From Oleiphilaceae bacterium (lineage in GTDB: Bacteria > Pseudomonadota > Gammaproteobacteria > Pseudomonadales > Oleiphilaceae), in NCBI GenBank assembly GCA_022447365.1, contig JAKVBL010000011.1, forward strand, positions 51,976 to 115,975: a stretch of 64,000 nucleotides of DNA. Reading direction: 5' to 3'. The notes under the pieces are model-generated. The model was given only the letters and a program-made list of their open reading frames with translations, ran no database searches and was not told where the DNA came from. Both the position numbers and the translations under genes were made by a program. Below, in pieces: positions 1 to 7,990 of this stretch. Within the stretch, counting starts at the first letter, position 1, and each line of letters starts with the position of its first letter.

Positions 1-109
1 CGGCCAAATAAATCGCTTACTCAGTCTCTGCTTTACCGCCGGGGCCTTGACGCTCATTGTGCGAGTGAAGATCAATTAGGAGTTTCATTTGCTCTTGCTC
101 GGTAGACAT
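1..109 (-). pseudogene. N-terminus of SAM-dependent methyltransferase, interrupted by a stop
   Basis: Reading from ATG at 109 on the minus strand gives 30 codons containing IDLHSHNERQGPGG, the N-terminal signature I know from a class I SAM-methyltransferase family (the usual form is xERQGPGSxxxT). The frame then meets TAA at 17-19 and continues open to the window edge as AIYLA. In the family the motif runs on as ETxLAIxLA, so a single T-to-A change of a TTA leucine codon would explain the stop. The remainder lies outside the window. It may be a broken gene, or the apparent family match may be overread because only about 35 codons are visible. Confidence 0.45.
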
Positions 110-168
110 AGGTCACCCCAATAGAAGTTCTAAAATTGAACAAAAGTGTAGCTAAAGTTTGGAAGAAT

Positions 169-208
169 AAAATTGGGGTCAGAGTACTTTTACTCTGACC
201 CCAATTTT
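169..208. repeat. Perfect 18-bp hairpin with GGGGTCAGAGT core (REP-like)
   Basis: Arms 169-186 and 191-208 are perfectly complementary over 18 bp with a 4-nt loop (CTTT). The core TGGGGTCAGAGT/ACTCTGACCCCA is the palindrome often scattered through gammaproteobacterial genomes near REP-associated tyrosine transposases (RAYT). A decayed copy is at 3969-3993. It could also terminate transcription from either side, but its sequence identity with the second copy argues for a mobile repeat. Confidence 0.75.
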
Positions 209-241
209 TAACGCAGTATAAGTAAGCGCAGTAGCTCTGAC

Positions 242-1147
242 TTACTTAACTGGAGGGTGATTCTCATGCCAGTGCTTGGCTATGTCTATGCGACGCGTCA
301 CCCAAACATTTTCGTGCGACTGAACATAATCTAAGAAACGCGCCAGAGCCGCGGCACGACCTGGACGACCAACCAAACGACAGTGCAAGCCAATACTTAA
401 CATTTTTGGCGCTGTTTCACCTTCCGCATAAAGCACATCAAAGGCATCTTTTAGGTAGGTGAAGAATTGCTCTCCAGTGTTGAATCCTTGGTTCGTTGCA
501 AATCGCATGTCATTCGTATCAAGCGTGTATGGGACGATTAGATATGGGTTTTCGTAGTCATACACCCAATACGGAAGATCGTCAGCATACGAATCAGCGT
601 CGTACATAAAACCACCTGCTTCATACACTAGATCACGTGTATTCGGGCTAGTTCGTCCGGTGTACCAACCTAGCGGCCGTTCACCGGTAATTTCTTCATG
701 CTTTTTGATCGCTTCTTGAATTTGATGACGTTCTTCATCTTTATCAATGTACTGATAATTAATCCACTTATATCCGTGTGCCGCGATTTCCCAGTTAGCA
801 TCTTTCATGGCTTGCACAGCTTCTGGATGTTTCTCCAATGCTGTCGTCACACCATAAACTGTGACTGGCATGTTGCGTTCCGTGAACATTCGGTGAAGAC
901 GCCAAAACCCTGCTCGACTTCCATACTCATAGATAGATTCCATGCTCATGTGACGAACGCCTTCCATTGCAGGAGCTCCTATAATTTCAGATAAGAATGC
1001 TTCTGATGCAGGATCACCATGAAGAATACAGTTCTCACCACCCTCCTCGTAATTAATAACGAACTGCACTGCAACACGCTCGCCTTTTGGCCATACATCT
1101 TTAGGCGTATGTTGGCCATAACCAACGAGGTCTCTTGGGTAGGTCAT
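242..1147 (-). CDS. puuE: Allantoinase PuuE (polysaccharide-deacetylase-like)
   Basis: Predicted to hydrolyse allantoin to allantoate in purine catabolism; cytoplasmic. The protein has the PuuE hallmarks: an N-terminal YPRDLVGYGQHTP block, the NYEEGGE segment near residue 30, AAHGYKW in the NodB-like core and GLHCRLVGRPGR near the C-terminus. About 301 residues, normal for the family. An upstream TTG would add seven residues, but ATG at 1147 is preceded by a purine-rich GAGAGAG and gives the usual MTYPRD start. No other ureide gene is visible, so the rest of the pathway must lie to the left or elsewhere. A TetR/RutR-like palindrome sits 44-57 bp upstream of the start. Confidence 0.9.
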   Translation of the reverse strand: MTYPRDLVGYGQHTPKDVWPKGERVAVQFVINYEEGGENCILHGDPASEAFLSEIIGAPAMEGVRHMSMESIYEYGSRAGFWRLHRMFTERNMPVTVYGVTTALEKHPEAVQAMKDANWEIAAHGYKWINYQYIDKDEERHQIQEAIKKHEEITGERPLGWYTGRTSPNTRDLVYEAGGFMYDADSYADDLPYWVYDYENPYLIVPYTLDTNDMRFATNQGFNTGEQFFTYLKDAFDVLYAEGETAPKMLSIGLHCRLVGRPGRAAALARFLDYVQSHENVWVTRRIDIAKHWHENHPPVK

Positions 1148-1190
1148 TGAACTCTCTCTTTTGATCAAAATGAAAGCATGAATAATAATC

Positions 1191-1204
1191 TGACCACTCG
1201 GTCA
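1191..1204. promoter_or_regulatory. TetR/RutR-like operator upstream of puuE
   Basis: TGACCACTCGGTCA is an inverted repeat (TGACC-4-GGTCA). With flanks it matches the E. coli RutR consensus TTGACCAnnTGGTCAA at 12 of 14 fixed positions. Its distance from the puuE start suits an operator overlapping the promoter. The regulator is not in the window, so assignment to RutR is inference. Confidence 0.45.
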
Positions 1205-1289
1205 ACTCAATACTTAGATACATTTAGGTAAACCAAAGCTTACTATGTCGCGTATGAACCATCACGAAATAACTGAAGAGTAGTCTTGA

Positions 1290-1835
1290 ATGACACGATC
1301 AGCACGCACAATTTTATGTTTCTTAACATTCGCTTTTGCGAGCCAGAACAGTTCTGCTAACGCTTGCCCGGAATGGTTGAATATCGATATCGGTAAACTT
1401 CACAGTCAAGAAACATTGAACCTATGCGAGATCACTTCCGGAAAAAATGTTTTAATTGTCAATACGGCAAGCCACTGTGGATTTACACCGCAATTCAAGG
1501 AGTTGCAGGCCCTCTACGAAAAGTACGAGAACCAGAACTTCACAGTCATTGGATTCCCCTCAAATAGCTTTCGACAGGCTGCTAAGTCTGAGGAAAAAGC
1601 AGCCGAAGTGTGTTTCGTCAATTTTGGTGTAAAATTCACAATGACAGAGACGGTTGATGTTCGCGGCTCAAGTGCTCACCCGGTGTTCAAAGAATTGAGC
1701 GCCCAAAGTTCTGAGCCAAGATGGAACTTCGACAAATATTTAGTTAACACCCAAGGCGAAGTCGTAGAAGTTTTTGGCAGTTCCGTGAGGCCAAACGCAG
1801 CCGTGCTTTCACGTGCGATCGACAACTTACTTTAA
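1290..1835 (+). CDS. Secreted glutathione peroxidase family protein
   Basis: Thiol peroxidase of the GPx/BtuE family that would reduce peroxides. Residues 1-24 form a signal peptide, so this copy acts in the periplasm. The active-site block NTASHCGFTPQ places the peroxidatic cysteine at about residue 63; the GFPSNSF segment aligns with the FPCNQF region and WNFDKYLV carries the conserved Trp and Asn. 181 residues, normal. It lies divergently from puuE and 18 bp upstream of folX, so it may be co-transcribed with the pterin genes. The start has only a weak Shine-Dalgarno. Confidence 0.85.
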   Translation: MTRSARTILCFLTFAFASQNSSANACPEWLNIDIGKLHSQETLNLCEITSGKNVLIVNTASHCGFTPQFKELQALYEKYENQNFTVIGFPSNSFRQAAKSEEKAAEVCFVNFGVKFTMTETVDVRGSSAHPVFKELSAQSSEPRWNFDKYLVNTQGEVVEVFGSSVRPNAAVLSRAIDNLL

Positions 1836-1853
1836 ACTGACATAGAGATTCGA

Positions 1854-2225
1854 ATGAGCTCATCAGACACAAGCCAAGCGATTATCAACATTACCAACCT
1901 CCGGTTGCGAACATTTATTGGCTTTAATCAGGAAGAAAAAGAGAAGCAACAAGATGTCGTGATCAACGCTGAGATTCACTATCCGGCTAGTAAATTATGC
2001 CTAAGCGATAGCGTAGACGACGCCCTGAATTATAAAGACATTACTAAGAAAGTGATTAAGCACGTCGAGCAAGGCAGATTCTTATTGCTCGAGAAATTAG
2101 TGAGTGACGTTTTATTGATTTGTCATGAACATCCCTGGGTCAGCTATGCTCGTGTTAAGATAGATAAACCACATGCATTACGCTTTGCTGATTCTGTTTC
2201 ACTCTCACTTGAATTTCAAGCCTAA
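1854..2225 (+). CDS. folX: Dihydroneopterin triphosphate 2'-epimerase FolX
   Basis: Converts dihydroneopterin triphosphate to dihydromonapterin triphosphate, the committed step towards tetrahydromonapterin. The 123-residue protein follows E. coli FolX closely in order and motif: [10 protein letters not shown] near residue 17, [12 protein letters not shown] near 56, [13 protein letters not shown] near 75 and [13 protein letters not shown] at the C-terminus. Dihydroneopterin aldolase FolB is the alternative, but the LRLRTFIG and [10 protein letters not shown] blocks favour FolX. First pterin gene of a folX-folE-folM run. Confidence 0.93.
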   Translation: MSSSDTSQAIINITNLRLRTFIGFNQEEKEKQQDVVINAEIHYPASKLCLSDSVDDALNYKDITKKVIKHVEQGRFLLLEKLVSDVLLICHEHPWVSYARVKIDKPHALRFADSVSLSLEFQA

Positions 2226-2264
2226 TTCCACGCTGTCCAAAGCACTCAACAGAAGGACTAAATC

Positions 2265-2939
2265 ATGGAAGCTCTAAGCACCACAGTCACTCACAAAGTG
2301 AGCCAAGAAGCGCGCTTGGTTCGAGACGCGCTCGTCGAAGCAGGCCTTGAAACGCCACTCATCCCAACAGGATTAAATAACGACCAAAAATACGAACGTT
2401 TGAAGTCCTTGTTTACAGACGTAGTATCAACACTTGGCCTTGATCTGAACGATGACAGCCTAGCCGAGACACCTCATCGAATTGCTAAGATGTACGTTCG
2501 CGAGATATTTTCTGGTCTCGACTATGGAAACTTCCCAAAGATTTCTGTGATCGACAATAAAATGAATGTTGATGAGATGGTGACGGTATCTAACATTAGC
2601 GTCACTAGCACCTGTGAGCATCACTTCGTAACGATCGATGGTTCAGCAAAGGTTGCATACATTCCAAAAGACAAAGTGATTGGCTTATCGAAAATTAATC
2701 GTATTGTTCGATTCTTCGCTCAACGCCCTCAGGTTCAGGAAAGACTGACACAACAAGTTCTATTAGCATTACAGACATTGCTTGGAACGGAAGATGTTGC
2801 GGTGTCCATTAACGCAACTCATTACTGTGTTAAATCGCGCGGCATAATGGATTCAAACTCTTACACGTCAACGACTGCATTAGGCGGAACATTCAAGTCG
2901 AATGAGCGCACCCGTCAAGAGTTTTTGTCACAGGCCTAG
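2265..2939 (+). CDS. folE: GTP cyclohydrolase I (zinc-dependent type IA)
   Basis: Makes dihydroneopterin triphosphate from GTP, the entry point for folate and monapterin synthesis. Zinc-site residues are visible: C117 and H119/H120 in STCEHHF and the distal cysteine in [10 protein letters not shown]. Also present are [13 protein letters not shown] and the [23 protein letters not shown] block. 224 residues, normal. Good AAGGACT ribosome site before ATG 2265. A zinc-independent replacement (folE2) lies at 47.8 kb under a putative Zur box, so the two isozymes probably alternate with zinc supply. Confidence 0.96.
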   Translation: MEALSTTVTHKVSQEARLVRDALVEAGLETPLIPTGLNNDQKYERLKSLFTDVVSTLGLDLNDDSLAETPHRIAKMYVREIFSGLDYGNFPKISVIDNKMNVDEMVTVSNISVTSTCEHHFVTIDGSAKVAYIPKDKVIGLSKINRIVRFFAQRPQVQERLTQQVLLALQTLLGTEDVAVSINATHYCVKSRGIMDSNSYTSTTALGGTFKSNERTRQEFLSQA

Positions 2940-2945
2940 GTTGAA

Positions 2946-3668
2946 ATGGATCATAAACACTGCATATTGATTACAGGGATTACTAAACGACTAGGCTTGG
3001 CCCTCGCTCACCATTTTTTAGATAAAGGCTGGCAAGTCGTCGGCACCTATCGCAGTGAGTCGGAGTCATTGAACTCTCTATGGGACAAAGGAGCAACTTT
3101 GTACCAATGCGATTTTCAGGATATGGATGCGGTCAACGATTTAAACGCTGAAATCAAATTGAAACACATACGTCTACGCGCCGTGATCCACAATGCGTCA
3201 GATTGGATGCCAGAAGGAAAAGGCTTCCCAAACGAGCAAGTGTTCGATCGTATGTTTAATGTGCATACCAAGGTCCCATATTTATTTAACCTCAACCTGC
3301 GAGACAATCTCAGAAATTCGAGCAATGCAGAGCATCTTGCAGATATTATCCACATCACAGATTTTGTCGCCGAAAAAGGAAGTAAAAAGCATATTGCATA
3401 CGCGGCGAGCAAAGCGGCACTAGAAAACCTTACGCTATCTTTTGCGGCAGCATTTGCGCCAGAAATTAAAGTGAACTCAATCGCACCAGCACTTCTGAAA
3501 TTCAACGAAGGTGACGATGACGAGTACAAACAGAAAGCCGTGAAGAAGGCTAGCCTACCCTGGGAAGGCGGTTTCGAAGAAGCAACTGCAACAGTCGAAT
3601 ATCTTCTCGAAAGCAAGTACGTTACCGGTCGCATCCTCAATCTTGATGGCGGACGCCACATAAAATAA
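2946..3668 (+). CDS. folM: Dihydromonapterin reductase FolM (SDR family)
   Basis: NADPH-dependent short-chain dehydrogenase reducing dihydromonapterin to tetrahydromonapterin, the cofactor of phenylalanine hydroxylase in pseudomonads. Features: nucleotide loop TGITKRLGLALA at the N-terminus, HNASDWMPE (NNAG equivalent), catalytic HIAYAASKAALEN with Tyr and Lys, VNSIAPALLKFNE, and terminal TGRILNLDGGRHIK that matches E. coli FolM. Starts 7 bp after folE, so translationally coupled. Completes the folX-folE-folM set. Confidence 0.93.
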   Translation: MDHKHCILITGITKRLGLALAHHFLDKGWQVVGTYRSESESLNSLWDKGATLYQCDFQDMDAVNDLNAEIKLKHIRLRAVIHNASDWMPEGKGFPNEQVFDRMFNVHTKVPYLFNLNLRDNLRNSSNAEHLADIIHITDFVAEKGSKKHIAYAASKAALENLTLSFAAAFAPEIKVNSIAPALLKFNEGDDDEYKQKAVKKASLPWEGGFEEATATVEYLLESKYVTGRILNLDGGRHIK

Positions 3669-3670
3669 AC

Positions 3671-3692
3671 GGCATAAGTTTCGTCTTATGCC
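3671..3692. other. Hairpin directly after folM
   Basis: Perfect 8-bp stem GGCATAAG/CTTATGCC with a 6-nt loop, starting 3 nt after the folM stop. No T-tract follows, so it is more likely a 3' stabilising or pausing structure than an intrinsic terminator; the T-tract terminator lies at 3920. The rest of the 336-bp gap holds that terminator and a decayed GGGGTCAGAGT repeat and no convincing gene. Confidence 0.5.
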
Positions 3693-3919
3693 AAAGCTTG
3701 GCGCTTGGGATTGTGAGATCTCGCTTCTCCAAACACCCCTGAATTGAACTTAATAACACCTCATCAGTCATACAATTTAGATCTAGCATTTTTCGCATCA
3801 ACCTAATTCGAAAAATTGTTCCAATAATTTTTAGGTAATTTGATCCAAGGAAAAATAAAGGACGTAAAAATCACTGAGAGTCTTTACCTGTTCTCATTTA
3901 ACATCCAAGCTTGTCCCTT

Positions 3920-3949
3920 AGCCGCTATGCTTGCCATGCGGCTTTTTTT
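3920..3949 (+). terminator. Rho-independent terminator
   Basis: AGCCGC at 3920-3925 pairs with GCGGCT at 3938-3943, with an inner ATG/CAT pairing, followed by a run of seven T. The polarity fits plus-strand transcripts, i.e. the end of the folX-folE-folM unit 250 bp upstream or of a small RNA in between. Confidence 0.7.
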
Positions 3950-3968
3950 ATTCTCTCTTAAACTCACA

Positions 3969-3993
3969 TTTGGGGTCAGAGTCTTTTCACTCT
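3969..3993. repeat. Decayed copy of the GGGGTCAGAGT palindrome
   Basis: TTTGGGGTCAGAGT is intact, then CTTTTC and ACTCT, after which the expected GACCCCA arm is replaced by CCCTCCC. This is the same element as at 169-208 with the second arm degraded. Confidence 0.6.
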
Positions 3994-4004
3994 CCCTCCC
4001 TTTT

Positions 4005-4532
4005 TTAAGCCGCTTCTTCTTCGCGCTTTTTATGGCCGTCACGCAAATGTTCGATGCTATCGCCTAAAAAGCCTTCTCCCTTGATCGCATAAGCCTTACC
4101 AAAACCAACCACATAGCGCCCTTCATTTGGCGTTAATTTATACAGCTTAAAATCAGTATGGCTAGCCAAACCCGTAATACGATCGCCAAAGCGTTCAACT
4201 AGGCAATCTATGCCTTTTTGCCATCCTTCAGCCTGGTATTCAATCAACTCAGATTTAGCTGCATAGTTGACACGCTCAAGTGCAAACAACTGCTTAGATG
4301 TGTCTTCGTCCGCACTCACTAAAATTGAGGCAACCGGATTATTCGCAAGGTAAACGCCATGACGGGCCACGTCACTAAGTAGTACATAAAAGTTCTTTTC
4401 ATCCATCGCGAAAGGCGCATACGACGCAAACGGCAAACCTTCGGTGGTAATGGTCGAAAGGTTGAGCGTTTTTCTCTCTTGAAGAAAGGACTCAATGTCG
4501 CCTTCTAATTTTTTTAGTTTCTCTTCTCTCAT
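4005..4532 (-). CDS. hutZ: HutZ/HugZ-family haem utilisation protein
   Basis: Split-barrel (pyridoxamine-phosphate-oxidase-like) cytoplasmic protein of the HugZ/HutZ family, which binds haem and degrades it to release iron. Visible: the LSTITTEGLPFASYAPFA strand pair at residues 24-41, VLVSADE-like barrel strand, and the family-specific C-terminus FKLYKLTPNEGRYVVGFGKAY followed by HLRDGH with candidate haem-ligand histidines. 175 residues. Good AGGAC ribosome site. Lies 22 bp after hutX in one transcript divergent from hmuTUV, with a Fur-like site between. Confidence 0.9.
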   Translation of the reverse strand: MREEKLKKLEGDIESFLQERKTLNLSTITTEGLPFASYAPFAMDEKNFYVLLSDVARHGVYLANNPVASILVSADEDTSKQLFALERVNYAAKSELIEYQAEGWQKGIDCLVERFGDRITGLASHTDFKLYKLTPNEGRYVVGFGKAYAIKGEGFLGDSIEHLRDGHKKREEEAA

Positions 4533-4554
4533 GTTCTTGTCCTACTAAGTTCTA

Positions 4555-4977
4555 TTACTCATTTACTTTTAGTTGTTTTGCTTGCGCCTGCATTTCTTTA
4601 AAACCATCCACTTGCGCATGAATCAACTCGCCTGACTCATCACGCCCTAGGAATACTTTAAATATGCAATCATTGTTCTTGTCGCGGAATACAAAGGCAT
4701 AGCTTTGACGACCACGGTGCAATTTATCTTGGAAGGTAATTGCCTTTACGTTCTTTAAGTTCAAATGTCCTTGAAAGCCCGCAGCATTGCCATGCCCGAA
4801 GTTGTAAAAACCTTCGCCTAGCGTGCCTTTAGGAAATGCACCTTTAAATTCAAACACGCAACCTCCCGAGAATACGATTGTGGTCAGCGGCCCCCAAGTG
4901 CTTAGCAGTTCAAGTAAACCCTGCGCCTGCTCACCTTGAATAATTGGATCGTTATCAATATCAACTTTATCAGTCAT
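4555..4977 (-). CDS. hutX: HutX/HuvX-family cytosolic haem carrier
   Basis: Member of the HutX family, which binds haem in the cytoplasm and hands it to HutZ. Family blocks seen: GPLTTIVFSGGCVFEFKG at about 48-66, GFYNFGHGNAAGFQGHLNL, FQDKLHRGRQSYAFVFRD and CIFKVFLGRDESGEL. 140 residues, normal length. Strong AAAAAGG site just before ATG. First gene of the leftward hutX-hutZ transcript. Confidence 0.9.
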   Translation of the reverse strand: MTDKVDIDNDPIIQGEQAQGLLELLSTWGPLTTIVFSGGCVFEFKGAFPKGTLGEGFYNFGHGNAAGFQGHLNLKNVKAITFQDKLHRGRQSYAFVFRDKNNDCIFKVFLGRDESGELIHAQVDGFKEMQAQAKQLKVNE

Positions 4978-5041
4978 ACCTTTTTCCTAGCGCGCTATAT
5001 TCCCAAAGTCGCGAAAGGTAACAGACGAAGCTTTACATGTA

Positions 5042-5061
5042 AATAAGAATTAGTCTCATTT
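5042..5061. promoter_or_regulatory. Putative Fur box between hutX and hmuT
   Basis: AATAAGAATTAGTCTCATTT resembles the Fur consensus in its AATnAnAAT and TCTCATTT halves and lies in the 200-bp divergent gap, 65 bp from hutX and 117 bp from hmuT. One site could control both haem transcripts. Confidence 0.55.
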
Positions 5062-5177
5062 CGATTGACATTACCATTACCGTTCTCTATTCTTGCGCTT
5101 TCTTAAATATCACCCTAAGAAAGTGCGACTTAAACTATTTTCTACGCACTATCTGTCACGCCCCTTCGGAGACCAAA

Positions 5178-6041
5178 ATGCGCAGCGCCGGAATTAGTTT
5201 TGCAAAATCATTGGCATGCTTTTCTCTACTTCTTACAGTTATTACCACACAAACAGCTCTCGCCGAAGATGAGACTCCTCGCATTATCAGCGCAGATCTA
5301 GGCACCACCCAAGTCCTACAAGCCCTTAACCTTCAGGATGCTATTATTGCTGTGGATGTCACGTCAGTTCGTCAACCCGAATTACGAGGCTTGCCCAGCA
5401 TTGGCTACCACCGCCAACTTTCACCCGAAGGCTTACTAAGCATCAAAGCAGACGCTCTTGTAGGCGCCGCAGACATGGGTCCTGAAACCGCAATCAACGC
5501 TCTTGAAAAAACCGGCGTCCAAATTATTCAACAGGAACCACCAAAAACAATCGATACTCTTATCGAAAACGTCCGTACACTTTCTACCGAATTTAATCAC
5601 AAAGAAGACGGCGAAAAGCTCATCAACATCATCGAAGAGATGCGCACAACACTTTCCAACACTTCGGTGAAACAAAAGACAGCGATCTTCCTCTTAGATA
5701 TGGGCGGCCATGGTGGCGCCAACGGAAGCATGGCAGGTCAAGGCACAGGTGGCGACGCGTTTCTGAATCTACTTGGCCTAGAAAATATGGCGAAATTCCC
5801 AGCATATCGCGAAGCTTCACGCGAATCACTCATCGCACTAAACCCAGACGTTATCGTATTAGCGAGCGGCGGTCGCCCTAGCAAAGGACCAAAACTAGAA
5901 GATAGCGAAGTCATCGCTTTAACGCGCGCAGCGAAAGAGAAAAACATTATGGGCATGAACGCCAGTACGCTCGTAGCCGGCCTAAGCGTTGCTGCGATGG
6001 ACGAAGCCATTCGAGTTAAAACCACGCTTGCCAAGAAGTAA
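5178..6041 (+). CDS. hmuT: Haem ABC transporter periplasmic binding protein
   Basis: Delivers haem from the outer-membrane receptor to the HmuUV permease. Signal peptide at residues 1-29 ending in ALA, then the two-lobe fold of the TroA/HmuT class. The segment GYHRQLSPEGLLSIKADALVG is diagnostic of haem-binding HmuT proteins and contains candidate haem-ligand Tyr and His; the late NPDVIVLASGG is the second-lobe motif. 287 residues. GGAG ribosome site precedes ATG 5178. First gene of hmuTUV. Confidence 0.93.
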   Translation: MRSAGISFAKSLACFSLLLTVITTQTALAEDETPRIISADLGTTQVLQALNLQDAIIAVDVTSVRQPELRGLPSIGYHRQLSPEGLLSIKADALVGAADMGPETAINALEKTGVQIIQQEPPKTIDTLIENVRTLSTEFNHKEDGEKLINIIEEMRTTLSNTSVKQKTAIFLLDMGGHGGANGSMAGQGTGGDAFLNLLGLENMAKFPAYREASRESLIALNPDVIVLASGGRPSKGPKLEDSEVIALTRAAKEKNIMGMNASTLVAGLSVAAMDEAIRVKTTLAKK

Positions 6042-6058
6042 TCGTTTTTAGTCAAACA

Positions 6059-6078
6059 GGCGCGTGTCAGCACGCGCC
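6059..6078 (+). other. Hairpin in the hmuT-hmuU gap
   Basis: Perfect 8-bp GC-rich stem GGCGCGTG/CACGCGCC with a TCAG loop in the 60-nt gap, without a T-tract. Likely a transcript-stabilising or partial attenuation structure allowing more binding protein than permease, as in many binding-protein operons. Confidence 0.55.
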
Positions 6079-6101
6079 ACTTATGTAATACCTCTTATAA
6101 T

Positions 6102-7121
6102 ATGCGCATACCTTTCAACTTACTGGTCGCCTTCTTTGCGCTCAGCACATTGTTTTTCGTCGGACTATCGATTGTTACAGGCGCTGTAAACATCAGCTTT
6201 AGTGATGCATACGGTGTAATCACCTCTTCGTTTAGCAACAGAGAAACCACTGAATACTCGCTTGCCTCTGTCGTACTTCTTGAACTCCGACTACCACGGA
6301 TAGCGCTAGCCTTACTCGTCGGTTGCATACTCGCGCAAAGTGGAGCGGTGCTTCAAGGACTTTTCCGAAACCCACTAGCCGACCCCGGTATTATTGGCGT
6401 TTCTTCTGGTGCGGCGGTAGGCGCCATCGTCGCCATCGTTGTTCTGCCTGAAGCATGGAAAGTATGGAGCATCCCGGGACTCGCTTTCTTAGCAGGTTTA
6501 GGTACTACCTTTCTTGTCTATTCACTAGCTCGTTCTGAAAAAGGCACCTCAGTTGTTATTCTGCTTCTCGCAGGCGTGGCTATGTCTGCGTTAGCTGGAG
6601 CTGCGATTGGATTTATGACCTATTTTGCGGACGACAATAACCTACGAGAGTTAAGCGTCTGGCAAATGGGTTCGTTAGCTAAAGCAAAATCAGAAGAACT
6701 CCCATTACTGCTTTTTGTCTGCATTGTATTAGTCGTTTTATTCCAGCGACAAACCAATGCTTTAAACGCCTTGTTATTGGGTGAATCCGAAGCTCGTCAT
6801 ATGGGAATTAAAGTAGAGCGCCTAAAGAGAAACGCTATCATTCTTGTTGCAATAGGGGTCGGCGTGGCTGTGGCATATTCGGGAATCATAGGTTTTGTCG
6901 GGCTTGTAGTTCCGCATATCGTGCGCATGCTTTGCGGCCCAAATCACCGCTTTTTACTACCACTAAGCGCATTGCTGGGCGGCATGCTATTACTAATCTC
7001 TGACTTAGTTGCACGCACCATTTTGACACCAGCAGAACTGCCAATCGGACTAATCACATCACTCGTTGGTGCTCCATTCTTTATTGTACTGCTGCTACGC
7101 GAACGGAAAAGGTGGTACTAA
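6102..7121 (+). CDS. hmuU: Haem ABC transporter permease (FecCD family)
   Basis: Inner-membrane channel of the haem importer. 339 residues with about ten hydrophobic segments; family motifs include LRLPRIALALLVGCILAQSGAVLQGLFRNPLADPGIIGVSSGAA at residues 67-107 and the coupling region GLVVPHIVRMLCGPNHRFLLP. Its stop codon shares one base with the hmuV start (TAATG). Confidence 0.95.
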   Translation: MRIPFNLLVAFFALSTLFFVGLSIVTGAVNISFSDAYGVITSSFSNRETTEYSLASVVLLELRLPRIALALLVGCILAQSGAVLQGLFRNPLADPGIIGVSSGAAVGAIVAIVVLPEAWKVWSIPGLAFLAGLGTTFLVYSLARSEKGTSVVILLLAGVAMSALAGAAIGFMTYFADDNNLRELSVWQMGSLAKAKSEELPLLLFVCIVLVVLFQRQTNALNALLLGESEARHMGIKVERLKRNAIILVAIGVGVAVAYSGIIGFVGLVVPHIVRMLCGPNHRFLLPLSALLGGMLLLISDLVARTILTPAELPIGLITSLVGAPFFIVLLLRERKRWY

Positions 7122-7903
7122 TGACAGCGACAAATCAAAAGCCAATACTTGAAGTCAAAAACCTTCAAGTCAAAGCAGGATCAAAGCTCCTACTAGAAAC
7201 CACTAAAGAGCAGTTTAATGAGGGAGAGTTCTGGGCTGTTGTCGGCGCAAACGGCGCTGGGAAATCCACATTCTTAAAAGCGATTTCTGGCGATAATAGC
7301 TATAAAGGCGAGATTCTCCTTCACGGAAAAGAGCTAAAACAGTGGAATGCAATGGATCGTGCTCGCCATGTTGGCGTGCTACCTCAATCCTCTACGCTTT
7401 CCTTCGCTTTTAAAGCAAAAGAAGTCGTCGAGCTAGGCTTAACACCTTTATCATTAAGTAGAGAGCAAGCTGAGAAAGAGGTTGAAGAATGCATGCGCCG
7501 TTGCGATTGCCTGCACCTTGCGGATAGCTTTTACCCACTTCTGTCAGGTGGCGAACAACAACGCGTAAACCTCGCACGCGTATTGGTACAAATTAGCCAA
7601 GCCAAACAAACACCCGTGTTATTGTTAGACGAAGCACTCTCAGCCCAAGACCTTGGACACCAACACCAACTATTAGAATTTGTCACTCAACTCTGTAAAC
7701 AGCACAACATACTCATTGTTGGCGTACTCCACGACCTAAACCATGTACTGAAATACTGCGACAAGGCCTTACTCATCGACCAAGGCAAAGCTGTTCAAAA
7801 AGGCAATGTGGCAGACGTACTCAATGCCGAAAACATTGAACGCTGCTGGAAATACAAAGCGGAATTCGCCAGCTCATCCGAAGGATATAAGCTGATTATT
7901 TGA
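7121..7903 (+). CDS. hmuV: Haem ABC transporter ATP-binding protein
   Basis: ATPase of the HmuTUV importer. Walker A GANGAGKST at residues 42-50, Q-loop in VGVLPQSS, signature LSGGEQQRV near 143, Walker B VLLLDEALSAQD and switch histidine in GVLHDLNH. A GTG at 7112 would add three residues, but ATG 7121 overlaps the hmuU stop and has AAGGTGG upstream. A 69-codon remnant of a second, similar ATPase lies at 31885-32094. The tandem repeat begins 11 bp after the stop. Confidence 0.95.
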   Translation: MTATNQKPILEVKNLQVKAGSKLLLETTKEQFNEGEFWAVVGANGAGKSTFLKAISGDNSYKGEILLHGKELKQWNAMDRARHVGVLPQSSTLSFAFKAKEVVELGLTPLSLSREQAEKEVEECMRRCDCLHLADSFYPLLSGGEQQRVNLARVLVQISQAKQTPVLLLDEALSAQDLGHQHQLLEFVTQLCKQHNILIVGVLHDLNHVLKYCDKALLIDQGKAVQKGNVADVLNAENIERCWKYKAEFASSSEGYKLII

Positions 7904-7913
7904 TGGATAGCGA

Positions 7914-7990
7914 AAGCTAGAAGCTAGAAGCTAGAAGCTAGAAGCTAGAAGCTAGAAGCTAGAAGCTAGAAGCTAGAAGCTAGAAGCTAG
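7914..7990. repeat. Heptanucleotide tandem repeat, 11 copies of AAGCTAG
   Basis: Eleven uninterrupted copies of AAGCTAG (77 bp), then a partial AA. It starts 11 bp after the hmuV stop, in the convergent gap before the hmuY terminator. No mismatch is seen, so the array is recent or actively maintained. Each unit carries AGCT and CTAG self-complementary tetramers, and TAG stops in frame. The 393-bp gap otherwise holds only the terminator at 8254. Confidence 0.97.

Noticed and set aside
3500..3800. 56-codon minus-strand frame starting near 3800 and running into folM
   Set aside because: Overlaps the 3' end of folM antisense, no ribosome site, no recognisable family.
3840..4067. Plus-strand 75-codon frame
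   Set aside because: Runs through a terminator and the GGGGTCAGAGT repeat, then antisense to hutZ.
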